Shown here piece after piece: positions 33,105 to 46,200 of a stretch of 64,000 bases of DNA. A model generated the notes under the pieces. It did not search any database. It was not told the DNA's origin and was given only the letters and a program-made list of their open reading frames with translations. The stretch's first letter is position 1; each line of letters begins with the position of its first letter. Source of the DNA: Anticarsia gemmatalis (lineage: Eukaryota; Arthropoda; Insecta; Lepidoptera; Erebidae); the NCBI RefSeq assembly GCF_050436995.1, contig NC_134757.1:3050501-3114500 (forward strand). The letters run 5' to 3'. The position numbers and the translations under genes are program-made.

Positions 33105-36100
33105 TCACTTTTGTTTGAGAAAGTCCTTCCTCTGTTGTTGTAGTTTTTGTTCCAATAAAGTTATTTTCTCTTGATATTTACCCGCTTCTCTTGTTAGTGC
33201 TTGTATAGCTGAGTCCTTACGGGCTACGGCTACTTTCACCCTGTACATAATAAAAGTGCATGATTATAAATTATTATTGAAATCCTAGCTGACCTAAAAG
33301 TAAATTTAAATACCCACTATAGAGTCAGTGGGTATACGGACAAATATAAAACTTTACTGTTAACGAGACTGAATTCCAGACAACTTGTTTGAACAATTTA
33401 AAAAAGTTAATTTAAAGCTAATATTGTGTTATATTATGCTTAGGCCAGAGCAATCTATATGAAGAAGTCAAACAAAATTCAATCGCTGTGTAATATCTGT
33501 TTTTGAGTAACGTAATACGTTACTCAAAAACAGATATTACACAGCGATTGAATTATTTAGAATTTGGTGTCAGATACGAAGGTACGAACAGATTCATTTC
33601 AAGTCAAGTTAAGTATTCAAATATGGTATCACTCGATATTTTCCTTTGATTTTGATTTTGAAATGCTTCAGCGCCTACTAGAGGACGGTATTGTCCCCTT
33701 TGTTAACTTATCTTCTACGTCAATACTAGAATATAAATATGTTACGTACTTGGCGTATAGTTGGTGCATCTGTTCTTCGTGTGTCTTCTTCATATCTTCT
33801 ATCTCTTTCTTGAGCGCGTCCACCTTGTTCTTCCACGTGTCCTCACAACTCGCCCTCACTTCTTCGGCACGACCCTCTAGTTGAGTGTTTTTCTATAACA
33901 AATGTATTATTATTTATTAGTAGATAATTGCTATCCTCCTCTGAGTCTAAGAAAGATTTTGATTGTTAAGTAATAGGTGTATTTAAAGAGTAATATTTTT
34001 TACCGAATTCGTTCAGTTATTCTTGTGTGATTACCAATTTTTTTTTTATTTTAGAGTTCTGGACCCAAAAGGTAGAAACAGGACCCTATTACTGAAACTG
34101 TCTGTCATCAGGCTGTTCCTCATGAACCCTTATAGTTAGATAGTTGTAATTTTTACAGATTATGTATTTTTGTTGCCGCTTTTACAATAAATACTAAAAT
34201 ACTGTATAAAATAACACAACAAACGTGCTTTAATGTCATTATTAAAAAAAGTAGCACTGAATCTATCGTCCGCGAGTCCAACTCCCTTTTGGCTGGTATG
34301 GCTTCCTTTCATAAAGATTTTATCCATAATAGAATTCATTCAGTTCCAAGAACTATGTTTTTACAAACCTCAGTTAAAATCCTATTCCTTGTCTCAAGTT
34401 GTGAGATAGTCACTTCTAGCTCGGCACCTGGAATTAAAATAGAAAACATTGAAATAAAATAAAGTTAAATAATTTGAAAAATCCATAGAATAGAAGAAAA
34501 ATGAGCACTCCATTTTTGGTAGACTAGCGAGTGTCAAAAAAAACTTACCCCCCGGTTTCTGAGGTACATTCAGCGGTAGTTTGTCTATTAAATAGTGTCA
34601 AAACTCATATGAAAAACGCTATTGAATAGATAAACTACCGCTAAATGTACTCGGAAGCCGGGGGTTAATCAAATAGTTCCTGTGAAATACGCTGGGGGCG
34701 CTGTTCAACTTTTCAAACATTTCAAATCTTACATTTGTCTTCAGTCTGCCGCACCCTAGCCTGCGCCTCCTGGTATCGTCTGAGCGTCGCCTGTTCTGTT
34801 TCAGCTAACTCCTTCAGTTCAGCCTCGTACTGCTCCTTGTTTCTCCTGCAATTTACATTAAATTTTATTATTAATTGATTATCTGCAAACGTGCAATTCT
34901 CAGACAGAATTGGTTTAAAAAAATCGAAAGACGAGCCTGAATAAAATGAATAAATGATTTGGCTTTGAATTTGGTTCGCAAAAAGACACAGAACATACAT
35001 AAATTCACGTCTTTTTCCAAAAGAGGTAGTAAGGACTAAAGAACGCCGTTTGGAACGATCTTTGAAAACTTCCCTTGCCACAATCACATTCATACATCTT
35101 GTCAGGAGAAGTACTCGTTACGTACTTAAACATAAAGGAAATATCCTTTATGCATATTTTTTAACTTAAGCTCACATAAATATGACGGTTTGAATAGATA
35201 AACCTGCGCTAAATGTGCCTAAATGGACATAAGAGTCCAGTAATAGTACCTTAGTGCATCCTGTAGTTCCCTCCTCCCGGCCTGTGCCTCCGCCTCCATG
35301 CTCTCAATAGCCTTCTCAATCTCTCTGTCTCTCTCTTGCTTGTGCTGCGCCGCTATCTCCTGCGTCTTACGTTTAATCTGCGTCTGCTGCTCCATCTCCA
35401 GCATCTTCTTGTAATCTTCTAACTTCTGCTTCAATTCTTCTTCTTTTTTGAGCATTTCCTCCTGAGAATTAAATGTATAAAAAAGATAAATATGTGATAA
35501 TATATTATTCCTGATTTTAGAATAGTATAAATTTTCTAAAACCTTCGCGTGTTTATTCCATAGATGGGTGACCGCAAGGCACGTAATAAGTCGGTCCCGG
35601 TTGTTGTCAATGAAGATAACAGCCGTTTAGCTATGTCAAAGGCCTTCGTGCGGCTAGGTTGACCACTAACCATACGATAAGAAGAAGAAGTAAGTTTTCA
35701 AATAGTTGTTTAAGATATCTAGATGTGGTTGCTATCCTTTTAGATTCGCGACATAAATGAATTATACAAAGAAAAATGAAAGAGGGGTCCTTAAAAATAA
35801 ATAGGTTATCATTATTAATATAATTTTAATAATTGCTATAGTTACCTCCATCTTTTTCTTCTCCTTCTCAATTTCTAGTTCCATTTGCATCTTCTTTTCT
35901 TCCAACATCTTTTCTTGCTCCTCTTTCCATTTTTCTGCAATCATGTTTTAATCACTTTAAAGTACAAAAACAAAAAGTTATATACAAGTTCATTTTCAAG
36001 ATCAATCTTCGAGTATTTTTTACTTTCTCACGCCTGTTTGTAGATCTTGGATACGCAGATGATAATAAAAATCTTACCAAATTGTTCTCTCTGTTGGTTT

Positions 36101-39100
36101 TCCTTAGCAGATAGTTCAGCCGCGACTCTTTCATTCTCCGCTCTCATCTCAGCCACGAGCCGAGTGCGTTGTTCTTGATATGTTAACTCGATTTCTAATA
36201 TCTGCTTCTCTAACCTATAATAAAAGAGAATATGATAAAAACTAGTTGTAGACAAAATAATACGTTTTGTACATAACGTAATTATGTATTTTACCTCGCT
36301 TTGTTTGATGTTTTGACTTATATATCGTGTTTAAATGTATAATTACGAGTTTTCTCTATATAATAGCCATGCAATACCAAATTTGAGAATTTTAATATTT
36401 AAAGCTTCTCAGTGTCCGATTGAGCTAATCATATGCTTATGATGTAATAAAAAACAATAAAAGTCTTAAGTAAATACAATAACTGTATAATTTCAAATGA
36501 AACATTTTACTTTCAAATATATCTATGAATTATGTCAAAAAGTCATAATGCTCATTGGTAATGTTAGGAGTCCTACAAGGTTCTGTTCTTTGTCCAGTAG
36601 AACTATCAGGATTATTCTACACCAAAATTTACGTTTTTTCCAATGAATATATTTCATAGTGTACCTAAACCTAGTATACCTTGGGGTAATGGAAATACTG
36701 ACAGAATAAAAAACAAACCGAATTAGTCCCAATTAGACGATATGTGATATTTTCAATGTATTAAAATTTTCATTTCAAACGCACAAAACTGAAATTAGGC
36801 AAGATCTCTACCGTAATTTCGTTCAAATATAACATGTCCTAACCTAGAGCTGGCTAGATGTCGTTCCTTCACGAGCGCGGCCTCCTTCTCGTCCTCCAGT
36901 CGTTTCCTCAGCTCCTCGAGCTCTTGCGCGTGCTTGGCGTGAGCTCGCCCGCTCTGCTCCGCGTGCAGCATCTTTAAATCTGATATCTCTTTCTGTTGCC
37001 TTTCTGCCATCTCGCGCAGTTCCCCTTCTAAGCCTTTTACTGTTAACTCCTGTGGGTAAGGAGGTTATTTAATGAGATGGACTTGGATTTTCGATACTTT
37101 GTTTAATAAAGGTTATATTTTTTATTGATCGCCAATAGTTTGATATTTAGTTTAGTTTGCCTTAGTTACACAAAGATTTAAGTGATGTCATTGATGTAGA
37201 GCAGCAATTCTACAATTTAAAAGGTTCTTATTTATCTACAAAACTATTTGGCTATAATATAACTAGCTTTCAACGTAGGAACAGCATTACAAAATAGAAT
37301 ATCACTAAACGAGGGAGACTATACACAAATATATTTACCCTAATAGTTTCGAACTACTGGCATGAAAAACTAATTTATAAAATGAGGAATCATAGCTACA
37401 TAAATGACCTAGTTAAAGTGATAAGTACGAACTAATAAGTACATACATACCTTTATTTTCTCAGCTTTCTGTCGGACCCAGCGTTGTCTGGCGACCTACA
37501 ATGAATAAACATAAAACATGACGTGTTCATGCGAAACTAATGAATGTGTGGAAAAGCGACACAAACAAAACATTATAATTCAGTAAGACTATCTAACAAC
37601 TAGAAAATGATATAATTATCTATGCTTATATTAAACTGATTTTAATATTTAGATACAAAATAGTGGCAATTGGTCATTACGGAAATACAATATATATTTA
37701 TTTACAGATGGACTTATCCCTTTTTGGATATTACTGCCATGGTGAATCCCGATGTGTGACGAAATTAAATAAGGAGATCAATAAAATATTACACAAAGAC
37801 AGACTATATTAATAGGGAACATAAGTAGATTAAATTAGGGGATGAAGGTTTATACAAGGGTGCCGATGCGGAGTTCTTATTCAAAACATCCGCGAATGCC
37901 GATGCGAATATCCGCAACACCTCTGGCATTCTTTGCTTGTTGCCTTTAAACATCCGCATCTGCAAAAGCTCCACATGAATGATTGCAAATGCGGATTAGA
38001 ATGTCTGAAATAATGAGGATGTTCCGCGTTTGCAAATGCGAATGCGATTATCCGCAACACCCCCTGTTCATAAACACAGGTGAGCTAGTACAAATAAATT
38101 AAAACCAACGACCCTAACTATAGTCACCAATCTCTTAACTACGGTTGTTTATTGAATACCTGTTGTGCAGCTTGCATCTTGTCGTGTTGGTTGCGCAGTT
38201 CGAGCTTGTATCTCTCCTCGAGCGCTTGAGCAGATCTCTTCCATCGTTCCTCGAGCGACCGACGCTCGTCGACCAACTGTTCTATACGATGATTTAGTGT
38301 TTTCTTGTCGTTTATTAACTGGAAAAACATATTAAACAATATACAAGACATAGACAAAATACATACTTTCTTCAGTTAATCTCTACATCACCCCAAGGCA
38401 GATTGATAACAAATGCGTTTGGCATTAATTCCGCCTGAATACGACTTTGTTGCAGTTTAAATAAAGAAAATAAAGGCTTTATTAAGACTACTTTTAGTTT
38501 AACACATGCATTGTAAATTATAATAATAAAAAAATAAAGATTTCGGATGGGTATTTAGGCACACTAATCTCCTTTCATCCACACTTAACTACCACTCTCA
38601 TGATAACCAGATTAAGCTTAATCATATTAAAAAAAACGGTTTTCCTGTGGTTGGCAAACTTTTGTAAAACTACTCCATGTTTCCGTGAATAGTTTTTAGT
38701 ACTATTGCTTGTTTAATACTGACCTGATCAATGAAGTTCTGATGTCTTTTGATAGTTTCCTCACACTCTTGCTTCACTTTAGCGATGTTTCTGATCGACT
38801 GCTTTTCTAAATTGCTCACTTTGTTTATCATCTAAAAAATATATAGGTAGTATGAGATATATGTTTTTTAACACGTAGCTGGAACACTACTGGGCAAGGC
38901 TCCCACCCTCCCTTATCGTTTAGGGGGAGATCCTTGCTTGTACTTGGGTGGGGACTGTCCATAAAAATATGATTGGTGAAAAATAAATAAACAGGGATTA
39001 ATAGTGAAAGAACTGGCAGACTTATTATTTCTCTTTAATTATCCATCTCTATGTGTTAACGATTATTGAAGAATATTAATGTACCTGTTCCTTATGATTG

Positions 39101-42100
39101 GCCAGGCTTTCTTGCAGCAGTGCTATACAACACGATCTCTCTTCTAGTTGTAAGGAAGCTGTCACCAGACGCTGTGCCAACTCTGTCTGAGGTAACTTTA
39201 GTAGACCATCCAGTCTGGAATACAAATAAATAATGATTTTTCTTTAATATAGAGGCATACGATACTTTCTATAGTATCGTTTGTTAGTACTTGTAGCAAA
39301 ATGCGATTACTATTGGGAACTACCCATGTTTAAAAAAATCATAAGTAGTACGGATAATATGGCAAAATATATATATTTTTAATGTAACTTACTTAGGTAT
39401 ACTCGTAGGTGTAGTATTAGTGACCACAGACAAAGCATCATTTGCACTCTGCTCCACCTTTTCCAAGAACTCGAAGATTTCCCTGCAAACAATCAATACA
39501 ACATTTTTATTAAAATTACTTTATATTACAGAAACTAGTGCTTATCACACAAATAATTGTCACGGGTGGGATCTCACCCACCACTCGCGGCGCTACCGTT
39601 ACTGCGATTACATGCAATTTAAAACTAGTTAGTTAATTCTACTTACATAAAGTTATCCCTTGGAGAAGAGCATCTTTCTTCTTTCTTACTTTCCGTCTCA
39701 GTAAGATTAGTGTTAGTCACTGACGTCACAGGATTGTCTCCATAACTCTCGATCTCCTTCAACATCGAATATATATCCATAACCGTAGACTTGCTGTTCA
39801 AATCTTTAGCAGGTTTTATTTCCTTGCCAGGTGATGGTGCTCTCACATTCTCAACCTTATCTCCTTGGACACAAGGTTCAGCTTTCTGTGTTTCTTCTAC
39901 ATCTATTTCTTCGATATCCAACATTCGAGGTGAAGGGGCAGATAAGGACATCCATGAGTCGATGTCTTTATCGTTTTGAACACCATCGATACGTGCGCTC
40001 AAAGGAGTTCGCGCTGTGAACAAATTCTTTTGTTGCTGGCCCTGATTTCTTACATTAACTGGCAGGCTAGGTTTACTTTTAGCAATCCTATTATTCCAAT
40101 CCTGTTTAAAACCTGCAGTATTATCCCCAGTATCAATATTGTTAACTTTACGTTCAGGTTTCTTAACATTTTTAGGTACATTTTTATAATCTCCTTCTTT
40201 CACTTTTAAGTAATTCTGAATCAGTTCTTTCGTCGATATTTTTGATATATCTCTCTTGTTGTCTAAAGAATTCTTATTGTTTGTTGCAATATCTGGCGTT
40301 GGACTATCCTGGGAGTTATCACTACTGTCTTTTTTATCGAAATGGGACGCGTCTTCGAACATTTTATCTATGTTCAATGGAGTAGGAGACACTGCATCAG
40401 TTTTTATATCCTTTATAGTTAATTCATGTAGATTATTTATAGCTTCGAGTTCTTTTTTATAGTCTTCGATAACTTTAGATGTGTAAGCTTTAGTAGTACT
40501 ATTGATAAGGTATGAAGGATAATCTAAATTGTCACTCTCATTCTCTGGTTTGTCATTAGTCACTTCACTAGTCCCTGGGATGACCACGTCGGTTTTCACT
40601 GGAGAATTTTGAGGAGGCAATGCGACATGACCTTCTTTCTTTAAGAAAAAATCTTTGTAGAGCAATCGACTATGATTCAACGGTTCCGACCACTGATTCT
40701 TATCCAAAGGAAAAGTTTTATAACCCTTTTCATTACTTGTCGTAGATATCGTACTATCTAAACTCTTAGGCTGGTCTTCCACCTTTTCGTGTGAACTAGA
40801 TTTTTTTAACAAAGACGTATTAGGCAAAGAATAGTTCTGTCGATACGACTTTTCGTCATTAGGCCCACTGTCTTGATAGCCAGAATCTTTTGACGAAGAA
40901 TCCGTATGTACTATAGTACTAGACATTTTATTCTTATAAGTATCCATCGGAGTTGTTCTAAAGTCGTCATAAAAACTGGTATAAGTCCTCGGCTCACACA
41001 TAAAACTTTGCGTTATCTTGTTATAATCACCATCTTTTAGATCCACTACGTAAGTATTTCGACCAGTCATTGGATCATCAATATCAACTTTATGGAGTTT
41101 ATCTTCCAAAGAATGTTCTGGAGATAAACTCGACAGGTTTTGAGAAGGGACACTCTCTACGTCTTGAGTTGATTCCTCCTCTACTAAGGAAAGCTGTTGT
41201 TTTGTTATTGTTAGACGACGTGTATAGGTGTCTATGGCTTGTTCTACCTCTGAGTGTATACTTGAAACTGTAATCGAACCTTCCCCTAAATTAGGCTCCT
41301 TTCTCTCATCCAACGGGAGAAAATAAGATTCATATGACTGCCCTTTGTAAGTAGGAGAGCGAGCCCTTTCATGATACAAATTTTTATTTCTTGTTGGTGA
41401 TGGGGTTCTTTCCATAATTTTCACTTCTAAACCATAATCTTGGCTCGGTAAGTCTTCATTTATAGTATTCTCCATTGGTTTCCGACCCTTCTTAACTATG
41501 TTCCTATACCTCAAAAAGTTCTTAGGATTGTTATTTTTAGGTTTAGAGTTTATTTGAGCTTTAGCCTTGATTTTAGTACCTAGACTTATAAAGGTGTCTT
41601 CAGAACCGTAATCTGAGGCATTACTGCAAATTTCTCGGTTGCTATGAGCTTGGTTCTCAGCAGATTTTGTGTCTCTTAGTAGCTCTGTCGTTGGTGGTAA
41701 TACTTTGACAACAGTTGGTGAGCCTGTAATGTAAATTTTGTTTGTAAAAACCTTATTGTTAGTGATAGTAAGTATTTATTTTTAAGTTAAAAAACTTATT
41801 ACTGTTGTAAGATTGCAATAGTTCAGCACTAAATTGTTTTAAAAAGTTTCTTGTTGATGGTGCTCTCTCTTTAGCATCTGCTGAGAAAGGTCGCTTGTAT
41901 CTCTCTGGGTTGTCCTGAAATTCAAAACAATAAAAAAATATAATATAACTTCCTGCAGGAAAATTGTTATTATTTATTATCAAAACACAGTGTTTATGTA
42001 ATAAATGGTACCTGGAGTGAAAAAGAACATAATTTCCAGCAATAAATATAAATAAAACAGGCAATAATGATGAGTTTAATGCCTATTGTAAGTTACAAAA

Positions 42101-42537
42101 CAAATTATGGGTATATTTTAATAAGATTTATTGTGTCTTAACATGCAATATAAGACACTTCGTGCACATAATTGCAAGGGGAGACTCGACTAGGGTTCAA
42201 TCACCATGACTACAATCTTTGTTAGATCTTTTGTTAGAAATATTTTAAAATTCATTAAAATATAAATTAGGGACAATTTGGTTTGCTGATACAAACACTC
42301 GATGCAATTGCTTGTTGCATAGAACAATAAGTAGATCGTGACAATAGTCTGTTAGTTTAACATGCAATAATAGTGAAAAGACATGATAATTATACTAATT
42401 ACCGGTGTATAGCAAGTGCTCTGCAACGCAGACCGAGGCCGGTTTCGGCCGTTCCTTTTATCGTCTTTCTTCTTTCCCCTGTACGATAAATTCACTGGCG
42501 AGCCAAGCAGCCGCAAATTATTGTTTTCTTTCGACAT
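33105..42537 (-). CDS. CEP131: Centrosomal protein CEP131 (AZI1 / dilatory orthologue)
   Basis: Centriolar-satellite and ciliary-base protein needed for cilium formation. Minus-strand exons in transcript order: 42537-42403, 41914-41803, 41723-39647, 39482-39393, 39214-39085, 38831-38724, 38318-38160, 37495-37451, 37049-36844, 36214-36078, 35934-35846, 35461-35250, 34845-34733, 34427-34369, 33892-33750, 33240-33105. All are GT-AG and total 3951 nt in frame, giving 1316 aa. Residues 1-800 are polar and probably disordered, mostly from the 2077-nt third exon. Residues about 800-1316 are continuous Glu/Lys/Gln-rich coiled coil. Family signatures are RQRWVRQKAEKIKELTVKGL near 938-958 and the C-terminal VKVAVARKDSAIQAL...LEQKLQQQRK, matching the vertebrate CEP131 tail pattern. 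The IQ motif reported in vertebrates was not found. Somewhat longer than the human protein because of the disordered exon. Start: the only ATG before LLGSPVNLSYRGKKK. Confidence 0.9.
33476..33554. repeat. Perfect palindrome, 39-bp arms, 1-nt spacer
   Basis: 33476-33514 and 33516-33554 are exact reverse complements around the single base A33515 (centre CGTAATACG). In the last intron of CEP131. No resemblance to a known element terminus, so it looks like an inverted duplication of unique sequence. Confidence 0.93.
34545..34668. mobile_element. Hairpin MITE, about 124 bp
   Basis: Left half (TTACCCCCCGGTTTCTGAGG, then TACATTCAGCGGTAGTTTGT) is an inverted, slightly diverged copy of the right half (ACTACCGCTAAATGTACTCG ... 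CCGGGGGTTAA). Nearly the whole element is stem. Lies in the intron between CEP131 exons 13 and 14. A piece of the same family occurs near 35190-35218 (AATAGATAAACCTGCGCTAA). Confidence 0.8.
35018..35110 (+). repeat. Dispersed repeat (same family as 27640-27730)
   Basis: Shares GAACGCCGTTTGGAACGATC, AAAACTTC and CACATTCATACATC with the 27640 copy. In a CEP131 intron. A minus-strand open frame across it is an intron read-through, not an exon. Confidence 0.5.
35578..35690 (-). repeat. Dispersed repeat (inverted copy of 25085-25260)
   Basis: The reverse complement shows GCCTTTGACATAGCTAAACG, CTGTTATCTTCATTGACAAC and AACCGGGACCGA, matching the 25085 copy. In a CEP131 intron. Confidence 0.6.
37855..38062. 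repeat. Repeat rich in GCGGAT/ATCCGC words
   Basis: About 200 bp in the CEP131 intron between exons 7 and 8, with multiple ATCCGC and GATGCG words in both orientations (GAATATCCGCAACACC near 37910, GATTATCCGCAACACC near 38046) and GGGTGCCGATGC / AACACCCCCT ends. Probably a degraded non-autonomous DNA element; termini not resolved. Confidence 0.55.
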
Positions 42538-42637
42538 TTCACACACATACCAGCTACCAAGTCTAGAAATTATCGCTCGCAAGAAACTTCGACCCGTGAC
42601 ATCGTCAGTTGTTTATTATTGTGTTGTCAAGGTATGT

Positions 42638-42650
42638 GTTGCCTAGCAAC
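42638..42650. promoter_or_regulatory. RFX X-box upstream of CEP131
   Basis: GTTGCCTAGCAAC is a near-perfect palindrome matching the ciliary X-box RYYNYY-N(1-3)-RRNRAC (half sites GTTGCC and AGCAAC, 1-nt spacer). It lies 101 bp upstream of the CEP131 ATG, the distance range in which functional X-boxes of ciliary genes are found. RFX factors control many ciliogenesis genes in animals. Binding is inferred from the motif. Confidence 0.75.
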
Positions 42651-43285
42651 CAGCGCATTCCAGTACCTAGTATTTTATTTGAGTTTTAGCATAAAAAGTG
42701 AACCCCTTTTTATTATAACGCTGATATTAATAAAAAGATGTCTAAAGATATTTCGTTATTGTTGGTCGATTACTATTTTTCATGTGTTCGCAAGTGAAGT
42801 ACAGAATTTATCTTGGACTAAATTTTCTACTAAATACAACCGGAAGTCCATGGTAGAAAACAATTGTTGCAAGTTGCGAAAAATCTTAGTTGACAGTCAT
42901 ATTAAAAAATATGATAACGGAAACTAAAGAAATTATAGTAAAATTATTAAATTAAATAGTATTATTGAGCCAACTACAAAATTAAGTTACGATTTTTATT
43001 ATAACACAATCTTATTCGAGCAGTAACTAAACGCGCTAATGGATTGACGTCATCGATAAAAATACAGTCGGTTCATATATCATTCGCATGGAAAAAGCAT
43101 CTCTGAGTTCGGGCGGTCAAGTCGATTTTCGTCGAGTCGAACCTTGAAATTCACTGCAACCACACCGCACTTCGTATACGCGTTTCGTGAAAATATTTGG
43201 TGCAAATTGTTTAAAAAATATTTTTCGTGAAAACGAATCGAAGCTTCAGTGTTTTAAATTGTGCTGATAAATATAAAATAACAAA
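42651..43285 (+). promoter_or_regulatory. Divergent intergenic promoter region / 5' UTR
   Basis: The CEP131 ATG (minus) and the LEA-like ATG (plus) lie 749 bp apart, head to head. The right half has a TATA-like CATATATCA near 43076 and a likely 5' UTR from about 43100. The start sites are not determinable from sequence. No coding capacity. Confidence 0.45.
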
Positions 43286-46200
43286 ATGTTCAGCGGAATC
43301 GCAGGTATGTATTTTATTTTAATAAATACCTCAAATATTTCTTGAATAAATCTGAGTAAATATACTTTTTATTCATATATTTTAAAATTATTCTATTCTG
43401 TAGATATTTCAAAATTTTTACGCAATAGTAGACTATTTTTGAATTGGCCTATACTTACGTAGTTTGTTCAAATTTCGCACTTTCAAAATAAATGTAGATT
43501 TTACACTGCATGCTATCTTCCTTGTAAAAAAATGCAATTATTTTTATAAATTTCATATTATATTTAATTTAGTCAGTAGATAATGTATGATGCGTAGTTA
43601 TACATAAAGTAATCTTGGAAAAAATATAGAGCTTTTGTTTATTCAATTTCAAATACCTAATTACTAATACATTTAGTTTTACAAACATTACATCTATTTT
43701 GAGTAGTAACCATATTTAGATCCTAGAACCTATTATCATTAATATATAAAAATACTGTTTAAAAAAAATACAACAAACCCTGTTTTAGGATGCGTTTAAA
43801 CTTTTCGAAGTTTAAGAGAACAAGAAACCCAGTATAATAACTGCGTTACAATAATACAACGAAGTACTTACGTGACCTTTTGAAAAGTCCGCATTCGAGA
43901 CGGGAAAACTCGGGAACTTTCAGGATGGGGATGGGGCGATGCGCGTAATAAAGTCCTACCCTCCCTGTTACCGCATACAGGTAAGAGGGAGGAAGGAAAT
44001 GAGTGAAAAGATAGACAATGCAGCTGAAATCTCCATCTGACTCATGTTTACAAAGATTATTGTCTTTCGAGACAAAAGTATAGAGTATTTTATGGTTGCA
44101 GTGAGGTCACCTTTTGGCTATACGTTGCTTGTATGATACCTGTGGCTATAAAACAGAATAAAACCTTTTATAAAGCAAAGTATTTAGTATTGTCCAGTAC
44201 CTACTATCACTTCCTTGATAATATCTACATGAATATTCGTATTGCTCATAAGTTCATCTAAGTTTGAAGCAAAGCCGGTATTAAACCAAACGTAGGTGGT
44301 ACTTATTACCGGCCTAAGCTCGTGGTCCACAAATAGTAAGATTGCATCACAATAACCAGTTTGTTTGCCTCCACCTTGTACAAGACGGCTGCTACATATT
44401 ATTCGTTAACAACATTCTTTTGGTATAAACATCAGCTCTAGCCATCCAGGTGCACATACTTTGTGAATTTTCAAGAATATTCATGTAACTTTTTCAACGT
44501 TGAACTCTCTCTGCAGGTGACTTTTGTTCCACATTACTCATTTTATTACAAACACGTTTTTGTTTTGCGTCGCATTTGGATTGCGTATCTTTACGGGATG
44601 TTAATATATGGCAAAATAACGCTTTTGTCCGAATAACGGATAGGTACTCATTTGAATTTAGTGTCGCAATGCAGTTAACAAACTTTTAATTGCTTTTATG
44701 TCAGAGTAAACTGTCGCTGATGAATTTAAATCTAATAAAGTTTTATCTTTTTTAGGACTTAGTTTAGGTTGTCTGTTACCTTCGATAACTCGGTAATTAG
44801 ATCCGTAAATCGCTAGGTTAGTAACTTTATCGCAAGATCCTTTGTTTCGAAACGAATCCAAACGCGGAAACAAGATCTCATTTTGAAACAATAGATTACA
44901 ACTGCGCAGTTTTAATCACGATCAGGGGTGTATTTACCCTAGGGCTAGAAGGGCTATAGCCCGGGGCGGCAGGCCGCGAGGGGCGGCCTAGGGGCGGCCT
45001 AAGGGCGGCCAGCAGGCCGCCTCTACGGCTTTGGTTTAGACATTTTGAAAAGTAAAAAAAAAAAATAAGACGTAAGGCTAGAACGCGCCTGAGCCACCTT
45101 TTCCAAGTATGCAAGCCGCCCCTTGTTCTCTCCTGAACAAGGTGAACCGTGTATTTTTCTTACGTCTCGGTTTTGTTATGTCTGAAGTAAGTCTGACGCC
45201 AAGAAGTTCTAGAAGTTATAACATGTACTCGCCTATCTAGAAAAATAATAAAGTTATACAGGGACCGGGGCGGCGGCGAAGCAGTGGAACAGAACAGAAT
45301 TCATTCAGTGACGGCGCGAAGCTTCTGAAGTGAAGTCAGTCTTTCTTGGACTAGTAACTATCTTGGGTCTCGGTATGTTTCAATGTTGATCGGCTCGCGT
45401 TCGGTTAGGCGCGCTGTTTTTCCCCTCGTGGGTCTGAATCTTGTCGTGGTGAGGGGGTTTGGTAACATTGAAAGGTTAGGGAAATAGCGATTGCGAGGAA
45501 GAAAAAAATACTGTGCATGTCCCTCTGCTTGCAGAGGACATAGGTGCGGGACAGGTGGGGCCGTCAGTGGGAGGACGGGCTCGGTGGACACTCACACTGC
45601 CCCGAGCTGACCAAGAGCCACCGGAGTATGGGGCCTCTGCCTCGGTGGAACGATACTTGCTATCACACTTGCGGAAACTGTTTGAATAATGTAAATTTGA
45701 AAACGAACCCAATTCATGTAAGTGGGAGGGGCGAGAGGCTCAAACCTGAGGAGATCGGGAGCAAGAAGCCCAGCCGTCTTGACTGCATAGCATAGTTGCG
45801 GAGGGTCGGAGCACGCTCAGTTTTGCGCGATCCTCGTCGGTGAGGACGAGGTCGAAGGTCGCTCGGGAGTCCAGTGTCGATTCCGACACTGGCTCCGACA
45901 TGAGCGTGGTTTCGGATGCAACTCATCTATCCTAGAGCAGCCACCTTTGGCGGAAGAGACGACCGCGCCCCTAGTCCTAGGAGGCGGATAGGGCGGGGAG
46001 GAAAACGAAAGCGCTAGGGAAGCGAGTGTCAGACAATAACCCTAAGGACAAATCCGCCATCCAGCTGGCGGACACCATCCTCACCAACTACCAGGCAGTG
46101 GTGGAGGTGGCCCACAAATCCGGTCACCTCAAGGGGACCTTTATAAAGTCCCTCAAAGACTGCTAGGAACATCAATCTGGTAGTGTCGGAGTCGAGCAGG

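Noticed and set aside
34722..35093. 123-codon minus-strand frame as a separate gene
   Set aside because: Only its last part (34733-34845) is CEP131 exon 13; the rest is intron read-through across a dispersed repeat.
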